Shown here: positions 33,901 to 43,855 of the stretch, piece by piece | Layout: the number at the start of each line of letters is the position of its first letter | Numbering within the stretch: position 1 is the stretch's first letter | Source of the DNA: Gonapodya prolifera JEL478 | Lineage: Eukaryota; Monoblepharomycota; Monoblepharidomycetes; Monoblepharidales; Gonapodyaceae | Assembly (NCBI GenBank): GCA_001574975.1 | Contig: KQ965742.1 | Location: 377,696-441,695 of the forward strand | Direction: 5' to 3' | DNA length: 64,000 bases | The notes under the pieces: generated by a model | What the model saw: the letters and a program-made list of their open reading frames with translations, nothing else | Databases searched by the model: none | What the model was told of the DNA's origin: nothing | Program-made: the position numbers and the translations under genes

Positions 33901-35649
33901 GACCGAGCCCGGATCACAACCCCCGTCACGGCCAGCGCGCCACCGTACGTGAGCGTGAGGTACCTTCCTTTGTCGAACGAAGTGCGCAGTCCGAGGTGGG
34001 TTGGGAACGTGGCGGACTTCGCTTGTGCAGTTGCTCTGACCCGAACGTGGTAGGCCGCCACTTGCCCTCAATCCTCCAGAGACGTGTCCATATACAGGAA
34101 TGTCTGGGAACCTCGAGCACCAATACATTATTGATGTTGGTGAGAATGGTTGTCAAGGGCGGGGGAATACGTTCTCGAGGTGGAAGACTTCTAACTATCC
34201 CTTCTTCTGCCTGGTGTGTTTCCCTCCAGATGAAAACTTTAATTTCTCCGTTTCGATAACACCACAAGCAGGCTTCTCCAATGCGATCTCGGTGCGTCTC
34301 AATCTGTGCGAAAAAGCATACGTGCCGCAACTTTAAGCCCCATTCAAACGACAGGTCACCTTTTCAAACGTCTCCCTTCTCGATATGATGTATAGTGAAA
34401 CGACAACCGTCTCCTTACAAGCTTCGAGCTCGTCTATCGTCACACGCACGCGGACGGTCTTGATCACATCCCAGTCTTACAACCGAACAGGAAAATCTGA
34501 CATCCGTGTTATTCCTCACGCTGCAAATTTGGCGTGCACGGAGGGGCAGCAGGTAGGAAGCGAAGCTTTCCGAGAGTGTTCAAGTCCGTTCACGCGACAC
34601 TTGACGCGTGCCTTAAGGTGTCGTCAGTCATGGTCGGGTGCCATCCTGGCCGGCATTTACGCTACCGATATTCCAGCGCGCATTCTTACGACTGTGCTAC
34701 GGCTCCGGCTTCGATCACGTACCCCAAGGGCTCGTATATCGCGGACTGGCTGACTGGAGCGACAGGAACAGGAGATCTTGTAAGTACACGGGAGTCATCC
34801 GTTACAAAACATCCGATTCCATCCACATTGTTCCTCCTCTCATCAAGGTGGTTCCTTATAACTGTGCCTCGTGGGGAACACCAATCTCGGCGTATTATGC
34901 TTCATCTTTCCGACCCACGTTCGACGTCTATGACGGAACTACATTCGTCAAGTCTGTAGATGCGGATCTTGTCATTCACGAAATGTATGGTAGAGAGCCA
35001 TACTCTTACAACACGACGGTGGGAGGGGTGAGTGCACCTTTCTGCACGAAACAAGGGAAACTGCAAACCTGTACTTGTTCAAAGGCCGGATGCTTCAAGC
35101 AGCCTCAGACGTGGGAGAAAGTGACGGCACAAAGGCCGTATCCCTATCCTTTTGATGTTTGGTCGGCACAGGTGCGTGCACCAGATGAATATTGGTTTCC
35201 AGTTGAAGCCATCGTGACCGTTTGCGATCCCCTAGAACTACGAGCCTTGCTACCTAAACGCGGGGTTCGGCAATCTTTCGAACCTGGACACCCTCACCGA
35301 CACGTCTGCGGAATATGAAATAATAAATGGAACGAACTTCAACGCTCTACACTGGTTGGGTGGCTCCGACGTGTATTTAATTTTCCAGGCAAAAGTTGTC
35401 GACCCAACATTCAGGTAGGTGAATCAATGTTGCAAAAAATTCTACAAAATACTAACGCTCCTTTGCATTAGTTATTGCACCTTGCAAACGACATTTGTGG
35501 TCCACGTCTACGGAGCTCCATTGACGATCGGGTTGCAGCTGGGGATAGTGTTTGGACTCATTGCCGGGGTATTTTTGGTTCTCGCCGTATCATATCGATT
35601 CTATCGGAAGTTGCATGTCAATGAGTTTGCAAAAATCAAACCCGAGTAA
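30970..35649 (+). CDS. CatSper auxiliary subunit (delta/epsilon-like), single-pass ectodomain protein
   Basis: A large, many-intron gene. Start MVDDRPSAAIPLLHR, then a signal-anchor (ALLTLVFLLIACR). The ectodomain begins SFGFGRWYYESLELDKTGFY; after a 525-nt intron come RAVYRSPASAITWSYPSTC and propeller-like strands up to LFYRWG (33413). The decisive part is C-terminal: VGCHPGRHLRYR, YNCASWGTPISAYYASSFRP, FDVYDGTTFVKSVDADLVIH, EPYSYNTTVGG-AGCFKQPQTW, NYEPCYLN, and FQAKVVDPTFS-YCTLQTTFVV followed by HVYGAP. One membrane helix follows (GIVFGLIAGVFLVLAVSYRF), then a short basic tail. This order matches CATSPERD/CATSPERE, which cap the sperm-tail CatSper Ca2+ channel. Delta and epsilon cannot be told apart by eye. 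Exons between 33420 and 34560 are partly approximate. Confidence 0.82.
31549..31730 (+). repeat. Minisatellite, ~4 units of 42-48 bp, in an intron
   Basis: Units starting GGTTGGAAGTG recur at 31549, 31591 and 31639, with a degenerate fourth (GGCGGGAAGTG) near 31686. Each continues ATGATA(C/G)TGGA and an interior GTTCTCGTT. The array lies wholly inside the 525-nt first intron (31240-31764) of the CatSper-like gene. Confidence 0.85.
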
Positions 35650-35682
35650 CTCACGAATGTCGCCGCAGCTGGATATTCCACT

Positions 35683-37347
35683 CTACAAAACGTGTCCGTG
35701 TTCGAGGTGCACTTTCAACGCAGGAATGGTTTTGTACTCTTTACCACAACATCGCAAGTTGCGTTTCAGCATCTCTTCGTAGAAATTTTTGTCGTACTGG
35801 AATATGGAATGAAGATTACTTTGAAGTCCGTAATATCTGATAAGTTCTTAGCACTCACCTTCACACATCCTGCGCTCTCCAATAAATCAACTATCTCTTC
35901 AAATGGTTTGAAGAACTCGGTGTTGAACTGAAGCGGTGAAGGCGAGTTGAACGGGGATTATTAGAACACTGCCAAGTGTCATTGAGGGACAGAATTCGCA
36001 CCGAATTCCAATGTTTCTTGTTCTTCACGTACAACATGTCGCGAGTTACGACATGCATGTGAAGTTGGCGCATCGAAGGTATGGCATGAAAGCCAATCTT
36101 GAACTTTAGCCGAGGGTCCTGGGATTCATTTCTAATCGAGACAGTCTCAAGAATGAACGGGGAAAAACGAATCAGATAAACAACACACTCTCGCACTAGT
36201 ATATCAGCCCGTTCCTTCTGTAGTTAGGATTCAACAAGTGGGATTTATTGCCCAAAGGGGAAATGGCTCTTGCTTACCATCGCGTTCAGCAGCGGTAGCT
36301 CACCACGGGTTAATTGAGAGACCCCGTGAATATGGCACCGTGGCATCACAAGAAAATGCTTTCTTCCTTTGGGGTACTTGTCCTCAGCTACTACCAACAC
36401 TTCATCGTAATAAACGACTCCAGGAGTTGTCGCAGGGTGATCGACATAAGGAAGCAGTGCTTCGGACCAAGACATTTGATATTTTGCAGCCTGAGAGCTC
36501 CCCGTATTTCTCGTTTGCTTGGATGTAACTTGTTGCAAAGGAGAGTTGTTTGGCTTTGCGGACGAGCCTGGTTTAAGCCATCCAAGAAGGCCGTGCTCCT
36601 CTGACATGACCGTCAGATTGCGTGTGAACTCAGTCGCATTGCAAAGCACTCACTTGGCCGTCCAAACGTGGGAGTCCCGGAATTTATTAGCCGTTGAAAC
36701 TCAAGCAATCCAGCTCTCCAAGATTGCCTCAGCTCATCTCGAACAACGTCCATATCAGTGAGAGCATCCGGCTTTTCGGCATTCATATTCGGGACTTTGA
36801 TGAGGATCAAAGCTTCAATACCTTCATCGGTGTGCAACAGAGAGAACTTGTCAACGAGAATTGATTTCGCGACACCCGCAGCTGTTGTCTTGCCCCCGAA
36901 AACGGTGTGGGTAACGTTTCCTGCTGCAAACATTTGACGAGAAGACGAACAATTGGCCAAATATCTCCATGTGACTTCCGCAAACGCGTAATTTATGCCC
37001 TGAGCGGTCGCTGATTTAGCTCTCCACAAATCGCCCAACAATATGTGGAGGCGACCTTCCATCGAATCGTGATGTTTCCCAAGAAACGCTGTCCACTCTT
37101 CCAGAAACTGGTCGACCAAGGTTTGTTCTCCAACAAAAAGGATAAGCTCAAAGGTGTTTGTCCCGTGCTCCTTGAGAAAACGATGAATCTCCTCAACGGC
37201 GATCGTTGTTGCTAAATATTGATCGATGCGATGCTCCCCAGCACCGAGAAGACCGAACCCAAGTCGATTGGGGGAGACGATCGAAGATGTTAAAGATTCC
37301 GATGTTCTTTGCCGCTTAGATGGTCGTTCTTCTCCCTCGGACGACAT
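35683..37347 (-). CDS. Aprataxin-like protein: macro domain + HIT + C-terminal zinc finger
   Basis: Reverse strand. After a basic leader (ERPSKRQRTSE) comes a segment with macro-domain features: LHILLGDLWRAKSATAQGIN, NYAFAEVTWRYL, KVPNMNAEKPD. The HIT part follows: YDEVLVVAEDKYPKGRKHFL, PRCHIHGVSQLTRGELPLL, GFHAIPSMRQLHMHVVTRD and KNKKHWNSV, the aprataxin signature. It ends with EFFKPFEEIVDLLESAG and RCCGKEYKTIPALKVHL..GH. Aprataxins remove 5'-AMP from abortive DNA ligation products. Coupling to a macro (ADP-ribose-binding) module resembles plant bHLH140-type proteins. The zinc finger has adjacent cysteines (CC) instead of CxxC, so zinc binding may be altered. Its stop lies 34 bp from the convergent CatSper-like stop. 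Confidence 0.8.
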
Positions 37348-37466
37348 AGATTCGTCACCGTGGCCATCCCCGGCCAGACGCTAACAGAAGCGAACATTTC
37401 AGTTTGACTGTTTACAGAACATGTAGTACACTAGATAATATGAATTGAATTAATTAATGTACGACC

Positions 37467-40400
37467 TCATGCATTGATCCTGCCCCGTGTTTTGAATGAC
37501 AACGCTTCACTCCGAAGAGAGGAGTCGTTCGCAAAAAAGGGACGAGACTCTTTAGCGTTCGTCCGGTGGCTTCTGGTGGAGCAAAGCGGACAAAACAATC
37601 TGCGGTCTCGTGTAAGTCTCTTTCGCACACGAGCCGAGCCACCTATTCGTCCGATAGCGCCGAGGTCGCTGGAGAAATCATCAATGCCCTCATCTCCAAA
37701 AATGGGCGATACCAGACCGGCTTTATCATCAGCCAAATAGACAAGCCGGATACGCTTCTCAACCGATAACGTGTGATCGACTGCCATGTAAGATTGTTCA
37801 AGTGCTGGGGCCAGGTTATCAATGTTAAGATTGGACGACTAAAACGGATAATTCAGTTTCACTTCACGATTGCCGAACTGAATCGGTATCACTCACTAAA
37901 CAACGCTCGTGAAACCAGTGGCGGCAGAAAAATAAAACTGCAGCTGATGTTTCGGACGTCCCAGCGATTGCGGAGTTGCACATGGCACACAGTACTTCGG
38001 CTAGCGGCAAACATCAGTGGTACTAGGTGATGATGCACTTAAGAGGCAGCGTACCGTCAAAGGACATCGCCCTCCGTTGTGCAAAGTACAGCTGCTCAAG
38101 CAATCCTATTGTGTCACTGATCAAAATCTTTTCGCAGCCCTCTCGTAAGGCGGCCTGCCGTCGAATCGGGCCATCAGACATCGCCTCATAAATCGACATA
38201 AGAGTCGAATCTCACTTGAACACCATAATCCTCGAGTACCTTGACAAGTGCTTTTTTGAGACCAGGAATTTGCATTCCGTCGTCTATGCGCTTGATTATT
38301 TTGATGGGATCGATGTGTGCGTTGATATTTTCCAGAAGAATAACAATGAAGCCTGGTGTCAAAGTCGGAGAGGTCAGAACACGAACACACATGACCTGGG
38401 GTCTGATGCTCACTTGGGTTACTCATGGAATAGTTGATCAAATCGTCCCACAGGTCCGCATCATTCTGATCCTTTGCAAAATCAATGGCCTAACAGAAGA
38501 CGAGCGTCATTACACCAATCTTGTCAAAAGTCCTGGAATGGGAGCTTCACCTTCCGTATGTCACCCAATCCACCAATAATGAGTTGCAAAGCCCGTTTGT
38601 TGTCACCCATCTTCCCGAGAAGATACACCATTTCCGGAATCATCCTTCTCGCCTCGCAAACAGCGTACGCCCGCCGCAGATCGTAGGTTTTCTCAGTCTC
38701 ACGGGGAGTCCCTTCGCCATCCGCTTCAGACTTTGTGTAGACACTGTTCGGATCGTCATCTTCTTCATCATCTGCGGCAGGGGCTCGCCCGCCTTTGAGG
38801 AACTCCATCAAACGTGAGGGATCGTACTCAGCAAACAGCTCTACAATCATATCGGCGTACGTCGCCACATCCGGTGACGATGGATCCGTCCTCCAGAGTC
38901 GCTCCAGATAAATGAATAGATATTTCGATTGGTTGTGCTCGCGGAGCTCGTTGACCACCAGAGCTGGCGCTACACGATCCGTATTAGCGACAAGGAGCGT
39001 CACGGAAGGGCTACGCATGAGGGCGCGGACATGCACGAGAGGCGGAAACAGGGGTAGCGAAGCTGAAGTACTTGTCGAACTCAGCGAACTGGTTGCCTGA
39101 GCTGGAACTTCTGAACCCGGGCGTGTAAGGACAGGTACTCGATTTTGAGTGTCAGGTGGCATTCCCATCTCAGTTGCGATGTCGGATAAAATCTTAGATC
39201 CTGATTCGTCATGTGTAAGCATGAACTCGTCGTATTCGAACATGAGGGAAATTTTGCCTGGTAAACTTTGGAAGAGGTTATGCCGTGTGACCATGTCAAT
39301 GCAGTTCGGGGTTTTCAGAATCAAGTGGTAATAAAAGGACATGTCGAAGGTTTTGTTCGCCGAGTACAGATGGGCCAGCGCCTGAAGAACCAGAACGTCA
39401 CTGGGAGGAGAAACTTCGTGACGTCGCTCTTCTGCAGTTGCTATTATGGCTTGAACATTGTACAAAGACGGCGGCCACTTTCGTACAGTTTCGAGGAAGA
39501 TCTTGTATGACAACGGAACGAAATTGCATTTGTTCAAGATTAAGTGTCACACTGGGCAGAATAATGTACCGCATACCATGTAGTCCCGGGCCAAAAGTTG
39601 CACAAGCACCATCTCATACACTTGTGCTCTGAGCTGGGGATTTCCCGTGGGCAGATACGGGACAAGTGCATGCAATTGTTTGGAGTCTCTGAATGTATAG
39701 ACCCACTTCTCCCACAACGCGGTATCTCCACGAATAATTTTGGGACTGGCCGCTGCAGCATCAGCGTACCGACCTGAAAACCGCGATGTATCAAAATCGG
39801 AGGATGATTCGCAAAATCGACTGACAGAAACGAACCTTCCGCTGTGAGCGTCTGTAAATATTTCTGACCAATGTCCACAATGTCGTGCACTGCAACTCGT
39901 CCAGTGTACTCCTCTCCTGCCGCTTCCGCCGCTGCCAAAGCTTCCTCGTACCGTTGACGTTCCAACAACCAGTCAATGTGATCTGAAAGATCGCGTGGTC
40001 GTGCCATAACAACGTCTTTCGGCGATACAAGATAATAGGTGGATTCGACTGGGAGGAAGTCTTTGAGGGATGTTTGCAGGTTAGAAACATAAGGGTACAC
40101 CAAACCTCGCAGGCTGACGAACCCAGTCGATAGTCGTTTGCTTGGTAATATTCGTATCCATGAACACTCAACCCGTCATTCGCAACCTCTTCTCCATCGA
40201 GTTCCACGACTCGAACCTCGGGAGGTTTCGCAAGTTTTCTTCTGGTTTTACCAGTTGTCGCCGACTCCGCAGAAGGATCGGCAACAGAATCCACTGACGC
40301 GAGCTCAGATTTGTCAACACGGTATGCCAGGAGAACCAACAGTTGAGGATCTGATGGCGTTATAGGTGACAATGGCGCAATTCCACAAACAACGTAATCA

Positions 40401-42235
40401 GTGCGAAACCTGATACATTTCACGGTCAGTTAAAAAAGATAAGGAACAGCTTATTCGATGCATAAATATCTGTCTCACACGTGAACAATCTCGATTTTCT
40501 TATCGCCTTCTGCTCCTGGCCCTTCTGGAACATTGGCTACCATAACCGCGTCCGCCCATCCAACGAGCAGTTCTGTCTCAGACTTCCAAACGAGATTACA
40601 ACGAAACAGGTCCGGTCGCGGGGAGTTCTCTGGGCGTGGCAGAAGACCTCGATCAGCAGACTTGCGAGGATCATGCACACGGATTCCCTGCCACAATAAA
40701 TGAGGGATAAACGTTGCCCAATTTCCTCGCGATCACATCATGGTGTTACCTGGTCATTCGCCCAAGCCATGTATACGTTCCACTTGACCGTATAAATCGG
40801 ACCTTCGCCCTGGTGTACCACGTTTGTTGAGTTCCCCCACCAACCCTTCCCAGTCAGACACACTTGTTCGGCCATGCCACCAGAAAGCACTTGACGGGTC
40901 GTGGACTTTGCAAAATTTGGTTCTATAGCAACAGCTTTGATAGGTCTCCGAAACACAAATGGTGTTGTCTCGGCGCCGTACAGAGAGTTGATGACCACTC
41001 TCCCGTCATCTGAGGCAGATGCAACAAACTCCATTGCGCGATCAAGGGATATTTCATTGACCGTCGCTGTATGGCATTGAAAATGTTTGATAGCGTTCCC
41101 AGAAGGATCGAGAATATGAACTGAGCCCCAATGAGTTCCAAGAGCCTGCCGACCACGACTTCGTTACTGGCAAAAAGTAGCACATGAACAAGTTGCTCCT
41201 CACAATGAACTTATCGGATACCGCCATGCAGCTGACCATATCTTTTTTGAGCAAACCGCCCAAGGCTCCGCCAAGCCTGTGATACTTCAATCGGGGCTCT
41301 TGATCATCAAGGTCTTCCGAACCATCCTCTGATGATTGCTGTAGGGCGTCCAAAATCGAGTCAGTGGCGCCTTCGTCGTAGTTGTCTTCTTCATCTTCCT
41401 CCTCCTCCTCTTCTTCCTCCTCTTGAGAGTGGTGTTCCGCAGGCAGCACACCTTCAGCAGGGGGGGAGGAGAGTTTTTTCGCAGAAGGAGTCTCTAAGGC
41501 GACCGCTTCACCAGCCAGAGCGTCAGGTGACTTATTCCCCTCAATGTTGCTTCTCGCCGCCATTCCCAATGCTTCATCAACAGGCATCAAATGATCATCC
41601 CCGCTCGCATTTTCACCACTGCGATCATCAGAATGATGTCCCAGTGAGGACGGAGGGCGGGAAATGGGAACAGCTTGGGCCATGGCGGTCAAAGTGAGGC
41701 TGTTGGCGGTGGTGCGTCGCGACTTCACACGCCTTGGCTGAACAAAGTTGTGTTGAACCACCAAGTCAGGGTAGTCTGATGGTGCTCCTTGTGGGGCGTT
41801 TGGCAAGGGAGCAGAAGGTTGGGTGGTGACAGAGGGCAGGGAGTTTGAGCTTCCGGGGACAACAGACGCGTCCAGTTGCCGGTCAGCTGCTGAAACTTCA
41901 TCATTTCCATCTGTCAAATTGGAAACAGTTGATTGGGTCTCCCTGTCGGGTATTTCAGGGCCAGGCAGTGTGAAAGTCCGCGAAAACCGTGTCGAGGCAC
42001 TCCGAGAACGCAAGGGTGCCGAGAGTTGAGAGGAAGCAGCAGGGGTGTTGATCGTGGTGCTCCCGGCTCCGGCCACTTCGTCCAGGTGGCCGCCATCGTT
42101 TGAAAATGCGCTTCCAAACCCACGTCTGGATGAATTGGACACGCGATTAGACTCGTCGCCAATCTCCACCGAGCTCATTGTCAGATCATGCGACGGATTT
42201 GGAGAAACGGGGTCTCCATTCTCCACGGAGCTCAT
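37467..42235 (-). CDS. VPS41: VPS41, HOPS complex subunit
   Basis: Reverse strand, many exons. The first ~300 residues are a disordered Ser/Thr/Glu-rich leader with a poly-Glu run (41395-41430). The WD40-like propeller follows (PRLKYHRLGGALGGLLKKD, ALGTHWGSVHILDPSGN, SLDRAMEFVASASDDGRVVI, LVWKSETELLVGWAD). The clathrin-heavy-chain-like solenoid follows (SFYYHLILKTPNCIDMV, LVHVRALMRSPSVTLLVANT, MVYLLGKMGDNKRALQLI, INYSMSNPS, INAHIDPIKIIKRIDDGMQI). The C-terminal RING-H2 is complete: CAMCN, FFCRHWFHERC and, after a last intron, FCPLC near the end. VPS41 is the HOPS subunit that binds vacuolar Rab and the AP-3 coat in late endosome/vacuole fusion. The disordered N-terminal extension is longer than in yeast or human. 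Confidence 0.92.
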
Positions 42236-42346
42236 TGTCGTCGTTGTTTCATATACTCGGTTCGAGCTACTCCAAGTTTAACCGCTGCGGTAAATTCTTC
42301 CCCCCCATACATCGTGGGAATCAAAATAAATTAATAAAGTAGATAC

Positions 42347-43694
42347 CTAAAATAACACCTCTCTTCCGTGAACAAAATACGTTCCTGGGTTCTTGCTGCA
42401 GATTTCTGTAGCGTTGACCTTAGTTCTGTACCAATTTTGAACCACATCTGTGTATGTAATTCGCCCCACCATTCGCGCATAGCTTTCCCAAGAAACAACA
42501 GCACGGTCCCGTGCCACAAGGTGAATTGCAATATCGTACGATTCCACATACGCCCCGGGGTTGCGTTGTAGCTGGAGTTCCACCACGCGGACATAGGATC
42601 CGAATGCTTGTGAGGAGATGCGATACAGCGCGTTGCCGTTCAAATGGTCCGAAAATGACCACGATGGATATGGCGGCGTGTGTGGTCGCAAAATTGATCC
42701 TAGCATCCATTTTGTTCGACTCGGTGGGCGAGGATTCCTATATTTTAGCGTTTGTACTGAAGTGGGGTCCAAAAGGTGCCACCGATAAATCTTGTTCGAG
42801 GGCGGTTGAGCTTTACACTCGACGAAGCCAGATGCGTCCACCGTGACCTTCACATCACTATCGTTAGCGTCTATCTCCTTCGGAACAGCTTCTTTGAAAG
42901 GCGCTTTTGTTGGGGATATTTCGGGCTTACTTCCCGATTCATTCGACTTCCCCATTTCAATTTCCTGCACTTCACCAATCCCATCGATATCTGTGTCGCC
43001 ACCACTGTTCATTCGCGCTTCCCATTTCAGGGCGTCCAACCACCCTCTCCTACATGGCCTGTTGTCTGGTTCCATGTAAAACATCCAGTCATAACCCTCG
43101 GTCATAGTCCGCCATTTCCAGAGCTTGAAGAACATGTTGTTTGGTCCCAGAGGGTAGGTATCTTCGCTTTCAGAAAGCCGGGCGTTGAGGAACTTGACGT
43201 TTCGAAAACAGCTCGTTGCGTTGATGAAGGAGAGGGACGATCTGATCGCCGTCGCAAGCCCGGCATTTGTCCCGTGCAGGATGTCCGTGTGGAAGTAGAA
43301 GATGAGGTCTGCCTCCACGGCAACGTCTTCATTTGTCTGGCTCTTCACTTCGCCGTCTCCACCCAATGATTCATTCCAATCACACGGAGGATTTGACGAC
43401 CAAACGGTGCGAATAGAGGAGAGAAGCAATGGAGCGTCGTGGGCGGTGAAAGGAATCACCACAGCGAGGTCAAGTCGGTCTCCTAATGTCAGGCAATGCA
43501 AATCAACTAAGGCAAGAAATGAAATCCACCTCCTTTTCTGTCCACTCACGAATGCGAGGAAGTCTCCATGTCCTCCCACCGTTAGGTAAGGATATGAACT
43601 GGGTCAACTGGGAACAGACTGAAACCACCGCAATGGTCACCGCAACTGTGATGAGTTCTCGCCGATTGCTATTGTTCGCATTATCGTGTTTCAT
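42347..43694 (-). CDS. Type II membrane glycosyltransferase-like protein
   Basis: Exon 1 starts MKHDNANNSNRREL followed by a membrane anchor (ITVAVTIAVVSVC). After one intron (about 43480-43545) the lumenal part continues: GDRLDLAVVIPFTAHDAPLL, ADLIFYFHTDI, YPLGPNNMFFKLWKW and YDWMFYMEPDNRPCRRGWLD. The last resembles the metal/nucleotide-sugar site of GT-A glycosyltransferases (EPD in place of DxD). A Lys/Glu-rich insert follows, then NGNALYRISS, a pattern seen in enzymes that act on N- or O-glycans, and YESYDIAIHLVARD. I cannot name the family. The protein is probably Golgi-resident. Confidence 0.75.
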
Positions 43695-43855
43695 TGGAGA
43701 GCCAGCGTCGCAAGCTTAATCGGCGGCTCGCCCGCCCCTTATCGGTATGCAAATGTGAGTGGTGGTTCATTCATGATTTGTATATCACTGGAAGTAAATG
43801 CAAAACAAAAACTAGAATTATGACGCAGGCTTTTTCGAAGCGGATATAAGCTTCA

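Noticed and set aside
38760-38790. Third copy of the GC hairpin (GGCTCGCCCGCC)
   Set aside because: Lies in conserved coding sequence of VPS41 and lacks the perfect stem; likely coincidence.
41395-41430. (CTC/CTT)n microsatellite as an independent element
   Set aside because: It is the poly-Glu coding run of the VPS41 leader.
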